24,083 nucleotides of DNA, from positions 1 through 24,083 of the forward strand of contig CALMOR010000237.1 in assembly GCA_937872165.1 (NCBI GenBank). The letters are read 5' to 3'. The position numbers and the translations under genes were made by a program. Shown here piece by piece: positions 7,350 through 15,110 of the stretch. This DNA is from an uncultured Burkholderiales bacterium (GTDB taxonomy: Bacteria; Pseudomonadota; Gammaproteobacteria; Burkholderiales; Burkholderiaceae_D). Under the pieces are notes generated by a model that was not told the DNA's origin, did not search any database, and saw only the letters and a list, made by a program, of their open reading frames with translations. Positions within the stretch are counted from its first letter, which is position 1. Each line of letters begins with the position of its first letter.

Positions 7350-9140
7350 TCACTCGAGCAGGCCGGCGAGCTCCAGACCTTGCAGCCCTTCGGGATGGCG
7401 GCAGTCGATTTCCTCGAACTCGTTGATCTTGTCGATCTCGGTGCCCATCGCGATGTTGGTCACCTTCTCGAGGATGACCTCGACGACGACCGGCACCAGG
7501 TACTCGCGCGCCATCGACTGCGCCTCGCGGATGGTCGCCTCGATCTTCTCGGGATCGGTGACGCGCAGCGAGCGGCAGCCGAGGCCCTGCACCACGGCCT
7601 GGTGGTCGACGCCGTAACTGCGCAACGACGGGTCCTCGATGTTCTGGTTCTCGAACGCGAGCTGCACGCAGAAGTCCATGTCGAAGCCGCGCTGCGACTG
7701 ACGGATCAGGCCGAGATAGCTGTTGTTGACGAGGACGTGCACGTACGGCAGGCGGAACTGCGCGCCGACCGCGAGTTCCTCGATCAGGAACTGGAAGTCG
7801 TAGTCGCCCGACAGGCCCACCACGGTGCGCGTCGGGTCCGCCGCGACGACGCCGAGCGCGGCGGGGATCGTCCAGCCGAGCGGGCCGGCCTGTCCGCAGT
7901 TGATCCATTGGCGCGGGCCGTAGACCTCGAGGAACTGCGCACCGGCGATCTGCGACAGCCCGATGGCCGTGACGTAGATCGTGTCGCGCGGGAAGACCTC
8001 GTTCATCGCCTCGTAGACGCGCATCGGCTTGATCGGCGTCTCGGTGTAGTGGGTCTTGCGGTGCATGAGCTTCTTGCGCTCGGCGCAGCGGCCGGCCCAT
8101 TCGCCGAAGTCCTTCAGCTTCTTCGCGTCGCGGCGTTCGCGCGCGACCTGCACGAACAGTTCGAGCGCGATCTTCGCGTCGCTGACGATGCCGAGGTCGG
8201 GATTGAAGACGCGGCCGATCTGCGTGGGCTCGATGTCGACGTGGACGAAGGTCCGTCCCTTGCAGTAGACCTCCGGCGAGCCGGTGTGGCGATTGGCCCA
8301 GCGGTTGCCGATGCCGATCACGAAGTCGCTGGCGAGCATCGTCGCGTTGCCGTAGCGATGGCTGGTCTGCAGCCCGCACATGCCGGCCATCAGCGGATGG
8401 TCGTCGGGGATCGTGCCCCAGCCCATCAGGGTCGGAATCACCGGCACTCCCGTCAGCTCGGCGAACTCGACCAGCAGCGCCGACGCATCGGCGTTGATGA
8501 TGCCGCCGCCCGCGACGATCAGCGGCTTCTCCGCCGCCGCCATCATGTCGAGCGCCTTCTCGATCTGCTTGCGCGTCGCGGCGGGCTTGTAGACCGGCAG
8601 CGGCTCGTAGGTTTCGATGTCGAACTCGATCTCGGCCATCTGCACGTCGAACGGCAGGTCGATCAGCACCGGTCCGGGCCGACCCGAGCGCATCAGGTGG
8701 AAGGCCTGCTGGAACGCGCGCGGCACCTGCGCCGGTTCGCGGACGGTGACGCTCCACTTCGTGACCGGGCGCGAGATCGACTCGATGTCGACCGCCTGGA
8801 AATCCTCCTTGTGGAGGCGGGCGCGCGGCGCCTGGCCGGTGATGCAGAGGATCGGGATGCTGTCGCCGATCGCCGAATAGAGGCCGGTGATCATGTCGGT
8901 GCCGGCCGGACCGCTGGTGCCGATGCAGACGCCGATGTTGCCGGGCATAGCACGCGTGTAGCCCTCGGCCATGTGCGAGGCCCCTTCGACGTGACGCGCG
9001 AGGATGTGGGTGATCGACTCGCGCTCGCGCATCGCGGCGTAGAAGGGATTGATCGCGGCGCCGGGCACGCCGAACGCCTGCAGGACGCCTTCCTTCTCCA
9101 GCACCAGCACGGCGGCCATCGCCGCCTTCATCTTCGCCAT
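7350..9140 (-). CDS. gcl: Glyoxylate carboligase (tartronate-semialdehyde synthase)
   Basis: A ThDP-dependent enzyme that condenses two glyoxylate molecules to tartronate semialdehyde and CO2. The 596-residue length matches E. coli Gcl (593). It has ILARHVEGASHMAEGYTRAM with V51 at the position where almost all other ThDP enzymes have a catalytic glutamate, the diagnostic Gcl feature. Other blocks are GTSGPAGTDMITGLYS, GQAPRARLHKEDFQAVDIE, GIGNRWANRHTGSPEVY, the ThDP motif beginning GLSGDYDFQFLIEEL and continuing to VNNSYLGLIRQSQR, and VPVVVEVILEKVTNIAMGTE. The ATG at 9140 has a ribosome binding site (AGGAG). It heads the gcl-hyi-glxR operon and is divergent from a LysR gene. In this locus it would receive glyoxylate from purine or C2 metabolism and possibly from oxalyl-CoA reduction. 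Confidence 0.96.
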   Translation of the reverse strand: MAKMKAAMAAVLVLEKEGVLQAFGVPGAAINPFYAAMRERESITHILARHVEGASHMAEGYTRAMPGNIGVCIGTSGPAGTDMITGLYSAIGDSIPILCITGQAPRARLHKEDFQAVDIESISRPVTKWSVTVREPAQVPRAFQQAFHLMRSGRPGPVLIDLPFDVQMAEIEFDIETYEPLPVYKPAATRKQIEKALDMMAAAEKPLIVAGGGIINADASALLVEFAELTGVPVIPTLMGWGTIPDDHPLMAGMCGLQTSHRYGNATMLASDFVIGIGNRWANRHTGSPEVYCKGRTFVHVDIEPTQIGRVFNPDLGIVSDAKIALELFVQVARERRDAKKLKDFGEWAGRCAERKKLMHRKTHYTETPIKPMRVYEAMNEVFPRDTIYVTAIGLSQIAGAQFLEVYGPRQWINCGQAGPLGWTIPAALGVVAADPTRTVVGLSGDYDFQFLIEELAVGAQFRLPYVHVLVNNSYLGLIRQSQRGFDMDFCVQLAFENQNIEDPSLRSYGVDHQAVVQGLGCRSLRVTDPEKIEATIREAQSMAREYLVPVVVEVILEKVTNIAMGTEIDKINEFEEIDCRHPEGLQGLELAGLLE

Positions 9141-9216
9141 GGGGAGTCTCCTAGGGAGTAGCTGAACAGCCGCCGATGGTCTTCGTTGGCCATCGATCGG
9201 GGAAGCCGCAGTCTAT

Positions 9217-9231
9217 GAATTTCGGTTATTC
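9217..9231. promoter_or_regulatory. GAAT-N7-ATTC box between gcl and LysR gene
   Basis: A 15-bp inverted repeat with the dyad spacing typical of LysR binding boxes, in an AT-rich patch of the 129-bp gap between the divergent gcl and LysR genes. It is the best candidate for control of gcl by its neighbour, but the arms are only 4 bp, so chance is possible. Confidence 0.35.
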
Positions 9232-9269
9232 CAGAACAGAATGACGGGCCCTTCTGCCAGCCATCGTCC

Positions 9270-10178
9270 GTGGACCGCATCCAGGCCGTCAAGCTCTATC
9301 TCCGCGTCGTCGACCTCGGCTCCTTCAGCAAGGCCGCGGCGGACATGGGCATCGGCCAGCCGTCGGCGACGAAGCTCGTCGCCCAGCTCGAGAAGCGGCT
9401 CGGGTCACGCCTGCTCCATCGATCGACGCATGGTGTCACACCCACCGAGATCGGCGCGCTGTATTACGAGAAGTGCCGGCTGATCGCGCACCTGGTCGAC
9501 GAGGCCGAGACGGTCGCCGGGCTGCTCCAGTCGCAGGTCCAGGGCGGCTTGCGGATCAGCACGTCGGTCGCATTCGGCCGGCGCGTGCTCGGGCCGATGG
9601 TGATGCGCTTCATGCAGATGAACCCGATGCTGCAGATCGAATTGAACGTAGACGACCGTTACGTCAACCTGATCGAACACGGCATCGACGTGGCGTTGCG
9701 GATGGGTCCGCTGGCCGACTCGACGCTGGGCTCGGCCTATCTCGGGATGAATCCGTGGGTGATGGTGGCGTCCCCCGGTTATCTCGCCGGACGGGGCACG
9801 CCGTCCGCGCCGACGCACCTGGCGACGCACGACGCGCTGATCTACAGCACGGTGCAGGGCGATGCGCGCTGGCATCTGACCGGCAACGACGGACGCACGG
9901 AGACGGTACCGGTGAAAGGCTCGTTCCGGTCGAACAGTCTGGCCGCTCTCCTAGAGGCCTCGCGCGGGGGCCTCGGCATCGCCGCGTTGCCACGCTACGT
10001 CGCGCACGAAGCGATCGTTCGCGGCGAGGTCGTACCGCTGCTTTCCGAATGGAGTCTTCCGTCGCAGGAGATCCACGCCGTGTTCCCGTCGCCGCGGCTC
10101 GTGCCGGCGAAGGTCAGCCACTTCGTCGGATGGATCCAGGGTCAGTTCGGCGAGTCCTGGTGGGCCGACATGGCCTGA
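9270..10178 (+). CDS. LysR family transcriptional regulator (divergent from gcl)
   Basis: A 302-residue LysR-type regulator. The winged helix-turn-helix covers about residues 1-60, with the typical opening MDRIQAVKLYLRVVDLGSFS followed by a GIGQPSATKLVAQLEKRLG segment. The periplasmic-binding-like effector domain follows (about 90-300) with LEASRGGLGIAALPRY near the end. A GTG at 9270 gives exactly the expected LysR N-terminus, although no strong ribosome binding site is visible. The divergent arrangement with gcl suggests it controls the gcl-hyi-glxR operon, with a C2/C3 acid such as glyoxylate or tartronate semialdehyde as a guessed effector. It ends 6 bases before the convergent stop of the next LysR gene. 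Confidence 0.93.
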   Translation: MDRIQAVKLYLRVVDLGSFSKAAADMGIGQPSATKLVAQLEKRLGSRLLHRSTHGVTPTEIGALYYEKCRLIAHLVDEAETVAGLLQSQVQGGLRISTSVAFGRRVLGPMVMRFMQMNPMLQIELNVDDRYVNLIEHGIDVALRMGPLADSTLGSAYLGMNPWVMVASPGYLAGRGTPSAPTHLATHDALIYSTVQGDARWHLTGNDGRTETVPVKGSFRSNSLAALLEASRGGLGIAALPRYVAHEAIVRGEVVPLLSEWSLPSQEIHAVFPSPRLVPAKVSHFVGWIQGQFGESWWADMA

Positions 10179-10184
10179 CCCTCT

Positions 10185-11132
10185 TCATTCGCTGGCAGGC
10201 CGCGACCGGCGAACCTTCGACGACGTCGACTGCGACGCGGGCGGACTCTGCGCGGCGGGCCAGATCTCGCGCAGGACCTCGAGCAACGCGCGCAGCAGCG
10301 GGTCGTCGGCGCGCTCTTCGCGGTAGGCGAACCACAGCCGGGCGGACACACGTGCCGGCTCCCAGATGCAGATCTCGCCGGCGCGTTGCCTCTCGAGCGC
10401 GACGTCCTCCAGCATCAACGAGACTCCGACGCCCGAGGCGATCAGGTTGTCGATCACGAACTCGCTGTCCGCCTCGACGTGCTGGGCGAGCGGCCGTCCC
10501 CCGTATTCCGCGAAGAGCGTGCCGACCAGTTGCCGGTGGGTACTCATCGCCGGCGTGGTGATCCACGGCATCGCGACGATCCGGTCCCAGTCCGCGCCGC
10601 AGACCCGGTCGCGCCAGGCACCCGGGGCCGCCACGCGGTAGACGAGTTCACCGAGAAGGAGGCCCGTCACCCCCGGCGCGGCGATCTCCCCGAAGAAGTA
10701 GCTCGCGGCGAGTCGACCATCGCGCACGCTCTCGATGGCTGCGCCCGAACTCATCTGCAGCAACTCGAGTTCGAGACGGGGGTAACGCTCGACCGTTCGA
10801 CCCAGCAACTCGCCGAGCCGGATGCGCTCGGGATTGCTCGCGGTACCGATCCGGAGCTTGCCGGCCAGCTGCCCGCGCGAGGCGCGTGCCGCGCGCTTCA
10901 GTGCCTCGGCGGCTTCGACCGTCTTTCGCGCGTGCGCGAGCAATTCGCTGCCGGCGGCCGTGATCGTCATGCCGCCGGCATGGCGCTCGAAGAGACGCAC
11001 TTCCAGTTCCTGCTCGAGCGCCTTGATCTGCGCGCTGACCGCGGGCTGACTCAGGTGCAGCGTCTCGGCGGCGCGGGTCAGGTGATGCTCGCGCGCCACC
11101 GCGAGAAAGGTCGCCAGTTGATAGAGCTCCAT
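10185..11132 (-). CDS. LysR family transcriptional regulator
   Basis: A 315-residue LysR regulator. The N-terminal DNA-binding domain reads MELYQLATFLAVAREHHLTR, then LHLSQPAVSAQIKALEQELE and LFERHAGGMTITAAG (to about residue 62). The effector domain includes FVIDNLIASGVGVSLMLED near 225-243. The C-terminal tail is Ser/Ala/Pro-rich. The promoter region (11133-11315) faces a 49-residue ORF, the only divergent candidate target; the regulated gene may instead lie elsewhere. Its target and ligand cannot be told from the sequence. Confidence 0.92.
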   Translation of the reverse strand: MELYQLATFLAVAREHHLTRAAETLHLSQPAVSAQIKALEQELEVRLFERHAGGMTITAAGSELLAHARKTVEAAEALKRAARASRGQLAGKLRIGTASNPERIRLGELLGRTVERYPRLELELLQMSSGAAIESVRDGRLAASYFFGEIAAPGVTGLLLGELVYRVAAPGAWRDRVCGADWDRIVAMPWITTPAMSTHRQLVGTLFAEYGGRPLAQHVEADSEFVIDNLIASGVGVSLMLEDVALERQRAGEICIWEPARVSARLWFAYREERADDPLLRALLEVLREIWPAAQSPPASQSTSSKVRRSRPASE

Positions 11133-11203
11133 CGTCGACGCGATTCAGGATGCAGCGATGGCAGACACGAGAACTCGATCCGGAAAATTGATGGCAAGCA
11201 TTC

Positions 11204-11218
11204 GAAAATAAAATTTTC
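11204..11218. promoter_or_regulatory. GAAAAT-AAA-ATTTTC palindrome upstream of LysR gene
   Basis: A perfect inverted repeat with 6-bp arms in a strikingly AT-rich patch within a GC-rich region, 72 bp upstream of the leftward LysR start and 98 bp upstream of the rightward small ORF. Its size and position suit a LysR autoregulatory and activation site for both directions. Confidence 0.45.
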
Positions 11219-11315
11219 TTTTCTACGCGTTAACCCTTAGATTGCTCGGGTGCCAGCGACAGGACTCGGATGCCGACGCTCCCGATCGCTATTCGCCCCA
11301 CCTTCCGGAGTCACC

Positions 11316-11465
11316 ATGAACGCAAACCTTTCGAATGGCCGCCACGCGGACGACACGCTGTCCAGCTTCGTCGCCGCCCTTCCCGTCGTCATCTTCTACA
11401 ACGCCGCGCGCGAAGCGCTGGGCTGGGTCGGTACGCCCGGGCTGCGGTTGAGCGCCGCTCGCTGA
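11316..11465 (+). CDS. Small unrecognised ORF, 49 residues
   Basis: The ATG at 11316 is preceded by a GGAG ribosome binding site (11307-11310), and the frame ends at 11465, about 20 bases before a strong intrinsic terminator, so a short monocistronic transcript is plausible. The product has a polar N-terminus, then a mainly hydrophobic middle (FVAALPVVIFYNAAREALGW) that could be one short membrane-associated helix. I do not recognise it. The frame is open further upstream to 11250, but without a ribosome binding site. It could be a genuine small protein, a leader peptide or the start of a gene lost by deletion. Confidence 0.5.
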   Translation: MNANLSNGRHADDTLSSFVAALPVVIFYNAAREALGWVGTPGLRLSAAR

Positions 11466-11484
11466 TCGTAGCGGCCGCGGGAAG

Positions 11485-11509
11485 AGAGCGCTTCGGCGCT
11501 CTTTTTTTT
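11485..11509 (+). terminator. Intrinsic terminator
   Basis: AGAGCGC-TTCG-GCGCTCT forms a 7-bp GC-rich stem closed by a UUCG tetraloop, followed by a run of T residues to 11509. It ends the small ORF transcript and abuts the stop of the convergent LysR gene, whose leftward transcript would have the hairpin but not a good U-tract. Confidence 0.92.
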
Positions 11510-11510
11510 G

Positions 11511-12440
11511 CTAGCAATGTCCGTCGATGGGGACGAATCGCGAGATCAGTTCTGCCCCGTCGTTCAGCAGGAATTCCTTGAAAGCCTGTGCCACCGGCGG
11601 AAGCCTCTTGTTGCGGCGATGGACGACGTACCAGTGCAGCAGCAACGGGAAGCCCTGCACCGGCAACACGCACAGGCTGCCGGCGCGCAGTTCCTGGCTG
11701 ATCGTGTGAGCCGAAAGGAAGCTGATGCCCATCCCCGCGATCACGGCCTGCTTGATCGTCTCCGTGCTGCGGATCTCCATCGCGACATTGAGGTCGCGGA
11801 TGTCGGCGCCCATGCCGTCCTCCATCGAGTGCCAGGTGTCGGAACCCTTCTCGCGGACGATGAACTTCTCGCGCACGAGCTTCGAGAAGGGGACCGGTTC
11901 CCCCCCGGCCAGCGGATGTCCGGGCGGCGCCACGATGACGTAGGGATGGGGAGCGAACGGCTGGCTGACGGTGTCCGGATCGCTCGGCGGCCGGACCATG
12001 ATCGCGAGGTCGGTGAGGTTCTCCGCGATGTGTCGCAGCAGTTCGGCGCGGTTGTGGACGGTGAAGTTGAGCGTGACATCGCTGTGTCGACTCGCGAACT
12101 CGACCAGCACGCGCGGGAAGAAGTAGTCGCCCGCGCTGATCACGCCGATGTTGAGACGGCCTCCCGAGACGCCCTTGAACTGAAGCATCGCGCTCTCGGC
12201 CGCGTCGAACTGCTGGATGATCGCGCGGCTGATCTGCAGCAGTTCGGAACCGGCCGGCGTCAGGTAGATCTTCTTGCCGAACTGTTCGAAGAGCGCGTTG
12301 CCCGCATGCTCCTCCAGTCGATGGATCTGCACCGAGACGGCCGGCTGCGTGAGATGGAGTTCCTCGGCGGCCCGCGAGAAGCTCAGCAGGCGGGCGACCG
12401 CTTCGAAGACCTTGAGCTGACGAAGGGTCGCGTTCTTCAT
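11511..12440 (-). CDS. LysR family transcriptional regulator (CbbR-like)
   Basis: A 309-residue LysR regulator whose N-terminus (MKNATLRQLKVFEAVARLLS, then LTQPAVSVQIHRLEEHAG and FEQFGKKIYLTPAGSELL) is of the CbbR/CfxR type. The effector domain includes FIVREKGSDTWHSMED and a GMGISFLSAHTISQEL segment. The ATG at 12440 was chosen by homology; the frame remains open to 12572 but those residues lie partly within the upstream gene. It starts 58 bases after the ketopantoate-reductase-like gene on the same strand, so it is probably co-transcribed and regulates that operon, perhaps through the long inverted repeat at 14422-14471. No CO2-fixation genes are present here, so a cbbR symbol is not warranted. 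Confidence 0.92.
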   Translation of the reverse strand: MKNATLRQLKVFEAVARLLSFSRAAEELHLTQPAVSVQIHRLEEHAGNALFEQFGKKIYLTPAGSELLQISRAIIQQFDAAESAMLQFKGVSGGRLNIGVISAGDYFFPRVLVEFASRHSDVTLNFTVHNRAELLRHIAENLTDLAIMVRPPSDPDTVSQPFAPHPYVIVAPPGHPLAGGEPVPFSKLVREKFIVREKGSDTWHSMEDGMGADIRDLNVAMEIRSTETIKQAVIAGMGISFLSAHTISQELRAGSLCVLPVQGFPLLLHWYVVHRRNKRLPPVAQAFKEFLLNDGAELISRFVPIDGHC

Positions 12441-12498
12441 CGATGGCTCGGCGCCGCAAGGGCTGTGCCGTGCGTCGCCGCTTCGGCGGATGGATCCG

Positions 12499-13509
12499 TC
12501 AGGCGATCTCGTGCAGACGGACCCGGCCCCGCTGATCGGCCATCGAACGGGCCAGCAGCTTGACGAGCGCATAGGCGGTATCGATGTGCGGCGTGGGCGT
12601 CTCGGTCAGCCTCGCGAGATCGATGACGGCACCGACCAGCGCGTCGATCTCGGGCGCCCGTCCGGCTTCGACGTCCTGCAGCATCGACGTCTTGTGCTTG
12701 CCGACCTTCTCGGCGCCGGCGATGCGCTTGTCCAGAGGCACCCGGAACGTGATGTCGAGCTTGTGCGCGACGGCCTGTGCCTCGCCCATCATCGACGCCG
12801 CGAGGTTGCGGGTCAGCGGGAACTGGCAGATGTCGACGAGCGTCGAGTGCGTGAGGCTGCTGATCGGATTGAACGTCAGGTTTCCCCAGAGCTTCAGCCA
12901 GATCTCCGAGCGGATGTCGTCGAGGACCGGAGACTTGAAGCCGGCGCCGATGAAGCAGTTCGCGACGCGGGTGACGCGGTCCGACGTCGAGCCGTCGAGT
13001 TCGCCGACCGGAAAGCGATCGCCTTCCACGTGCTGGATCACGCCCGGCGCGATGAGGTCGGAGGCCGGGTAGACGACGCATCCGATGATGCGGTCGGCGG
13101 GAATCGTCGCCATCGCCAGGCCGGTGGGATCGACGCACGGGACGACGGTCCCGTCGAGAGGACCTCCGTGCTTCTGGAAATACCAGAAGGGAATGCCGTT
13201 CTGCATCGTCACGACGACCGTCTCGGGGCCGAGCAACTTCGTCAGATCCTTGGCGACCGGATCGACCTGGTTCGCCTTGACCGCCAGCACGACGATGTCC
13301 TGCGGACCCGCTTCGTCGTAGTCGTTGGTCGCGCGCACGTCGCGGGCGATGCGTTCGACCCCGTCCGTTTCGATCAGCTTGATGCCGTCCTTCCGGATGG
13401 CCTCGAGGTTCGCACCGCGAACCATGAAGGTGACGTCCTCGCCCGCAAGGGCGAGCCGCGCTCCCACCAATCCGCCGATTGCCCCGGCGCCGATGACCGC
13501 TATCTTCAT
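12499..13509 (-). CDS. Ketopantoate reductase family protein, candidate oxalyl-CoA reductase
   Basis: A 336-residue 2-dehydropantoate 2-reductase family protein, longer than E. coli PanE (303). It has the N-terminal NADP loop VIGAGAIGG (5-13), VVLAVKANQVD (73-83) and MQNG (102-105). The catalytic lysine region is WLKLWGNLTFNP with K206 and N210 at the PanE spacing, and the C-terminal segment contains QDVEAGRAPEID with E287. The ATG at 13509 has a strong GGGAGAG ribosome binding site. Its place in an oxalate locus matters: in Methylobacterium extorquens PanE2 of this family reduces oxalyl-CoA to glyoxylate for oxalate assimilation. I infer the same role here, feeding gcl; a true pantothenate role cannot be excluded. 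Family is certain, substrate is inferred. Confidence 0.9.
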   Translation of the reverse strand: MKIAVIGAGAIGGLVGARLALAGEDVTFMVRGANLEAIRKDGIKLIETDGVERIARDVRATNDYDEAGPQDIVVLAVKANQVDPVAKDLTKLLGPETVVVTMQNGIPFWYFQKHGGPLDGTVVPCVDPTGLAMATIPADRIIGCVVYPASDLIAPGVIQHVEGDRFPVGELDGSTSDRVTRVANCFIGAGFKSPVLDDIRSEIWLKLWGNLTFNPISSLTHSTLVDICQFPLTRNLAASMMGEAQAVAHKLDITFRVPLDKRIAGAEKVGKHKTSMLQDVEAGRAPEIDALVGAVIDLARLTETPTPHIDTAYALVKLLARSMADQRGRVRLHEIA

Positions 13510-13542
13510 TCTTCTCTCCCTGTATGAATTCTTATCGCAACG

Positions 13543-14310
13543 CTATTCGAACCGGTTGCGCAGAGTGCCGATTCCGTCGATCTCCACTTCGACGACGCTG
13601 CCCGGCTTCATGGATCCGACACCGATCGACGTCCCGCACAGGATGACGTCTCCCGGCTGGAGCGTCATGTCCATCGAGATCAGACTGACCAGGCGGGCGA
13701 CCGGGAAACGCATGTCGCTGATCGGATACTGCTGACGGACCTTGCCGTCGAGGCGCGTCGTCACGGTCAACGTCGCCGGATCGAGACCCGTGGCGACCGC
13801 CGGTCCCATCGGGCAGAAGGTGTCGAAGCCCTTGGCGCGCACCCACTGTGCGAACGACGCGTCGCGGTTGAGGATATCGGCGACGGTCACGTCGTTGGCA
13901 CAGGTATAGCCGAAGACGTGATCGAGCGCTTCGGATTCGGCAACTCCGGAAGCGATCTTGCCGATGACGATGCCGAGTTCGCCCTCGAAGACGACCTTGC
14001 CTTCGCAACGTGGCTTGCGTACGACCTGCTCGGTCGGCCAGAACGAGTTCGGCGCCTTCAGCAGATAAAGCGGCTCCTCGGGTACCGGCAACTGCAATTT
14101 TTCACCGAGCGCATGGAAATTGTTCCACAACGCGATGACCTTGCTCGGCGTCGTCGGCGTCAGCAGCGTGACGTCGCCTACGGCATGCGTGACGCCGGTC
14201 GGCGTCGGTCCGTCGAAGACATCGCCCGAGTGCTCGCGCACCGTATCGTCGTCGAGCGTGCCGAAGCCGATCGCACCGTCGCGTTCGAAACGTACCCACA
14301 GCTTTTGCAT
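13543..14310 (-). CDS. Fumarylacetoacetate hydrolase (FAH) family protein
   Basis: A 255-residue protein of the FAH/2-hydroxyhepta-2,4-diene-1,7-dioate isomerase superfamily. The metal-binding core is recognisable: VVFEGELGIVIGK with E109 and E111, GYTCANDVTVADI with D140, then GFDTFCPMGPAV and the C-terminal LQPGDVILCGTSIGVG. The ATG at 14310 has an AAGG ribosome binding site and gives the expected start, MQKLWVRFERDG. It lies 33 bases upstream of the ketopantoate-reductase-like gene on the same strand. Family members include hydrolases, isomerases and oxaloacetate/acylpyruvate decarboxylases, so the substrate is open. Within this operon a 2-oxo acid side reaction of oxalate or glyoxylate metabolism is possible. 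Confidence 0.88.
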   Translation of the reverse strand: MQKLWVRFERDGAIGFGTLDDDTVREHSGDVFDGPTPTGVTHAVGDVTLLTPTTPSKVIALWNNFHALGEKLQLPVPEEPLYLLKAPNSFWPTEQVVRKPRCEGKVVFEGELGIVIGKIASGVAESEALDHVFGYTCANDVTVADILNRDASFAQWVRAKGFDTFCPMGPAVATGLDPATLTVTTRLDGKVRQQYPISDMRFPVARLVSLISMDMTLQPGDVILCGTSIGVGSMKPGSVVEVEIDGIGTLRNRFE

Positions 14311-14686
14311 GTCGAGCCTTCTACCTGAACGGACCAGCGGCAAGAGGCGCGGCAACGAACCTGACGGCCTTCAGCCGATCGCGACGCAAGGTTCGCGCCC
14401 ATCGACCGAGTCAAACCGTCACGCACGAACGCGCCGTCGACGAAACGAAAATGCTACACGCGGTTCGTGCGATGCTCGCGCTTCAATGACGCGAGCTTCC
14501 TGGATGCCGAGGCGAGGATTCTGCCCTCGAAGCCGGCCCGGCGCCGACGCGGGATCACCGCCCTCCGTTGCGGCGCCGGCATCGAGGCCGACCGCCACCG
14601 CACCCGGACAAAACTTCGATGCGTCGAATCGGGCCCGCTGCTCTTCGACAGGGCGAAGGATCCGATTCAGTCTTTCGACCGGTCGT
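14311..14686. other. Gene-free stretch upstream of FAH operon with inverted repeats
   Basis: No convincing gene is seen on either strand. It holds a 9-bp inverted repeat, CGCACGAAC (14422-14430) and GTTCGTGCG (14463-14471), with arm centres 41 bp apart. A separate hairpin, GCTCGCG (14474-14480) with CGCGAGC (14490-14496), follows. Both lie 110-190 bp upstream of the FAH gene start, where operator or terminator elements would be expected. Confidence 0.5.
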
Positions 14687-14950
14687 TCAACCGCGGCCGG
14701 ACGACATCGCCGCCTTCTGGCCTTCGATCAGCGTGACCAGAAAATCACCGTCGTAGGCTCTCAGCAGATGCGGCTGCGTGGTTTCGATGTAGTGATGGAT
14801 CCGTTCGGCAGGGCATGCGCTCTGGCGCAACAGACGATCATAGGTATTGCTGTCCCAATGCCAACTGAAATTCAATTCGTGGAATGCGAGGTTGTAGGCA
14901 TTCCGTTCCATTTCATTCCGCTGCACCTGCCCTTGCGAACCGTTGATCAT
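14687..14950 (-). CDS. Conserved-looking small protein, 87 residues, unknown
   Basis: The ATG at 14950 has a GGAGAG ribosome binding site at suitable spacing, and the reading frame has a balanced, protein-like composition unlike the arginine-rich spurious frames nearby. The product is soluble-looking, rich in Asn, His and Tyr, with HELNFSWHWDSNTYDRLL, ERIHHYIETTQPHLL and AYDGDFLVTLIEGQKA; no membrane segment or signal peptide is seen. I do not recognise the family. It sits between the frc-like gene (160-base gap) and the FAH operon, in the same direction, so a role in the oxalate locus is likely but unspecified. Confidence 0.7.
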   Translation of the reverse strand: MINGSQGQVQRNEMERNAYNLAFHELNFSWHWDSNTYDRLLRQSACPAERIHHYIETTQPHLLRAYDGDFLVTLIEGQKAAMSSGRG

Positions 14951-15110
14951 CGCTCTCTCCAAGAATGAAATGCCATCGCGACCTGCGCAATGACGAACTC
15001 GATGGAGACAAGTTAAGCGGTCCGATCAATAAATGATAATGAAACAATTTTATGCGGAGCATGCTCGCGGCGTTATGCAGACCGCGGCTTGCGGGCGCCT
15101 ACCGGGGGCC

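Noticed and set aside
11511..12440. Naming the CbbR-like LysR gene cbbR
   Set aside because: Only the DNA-binding domain resemblance supports it; no Calvin-cycle genes are present and the context is oxalate metabolism.
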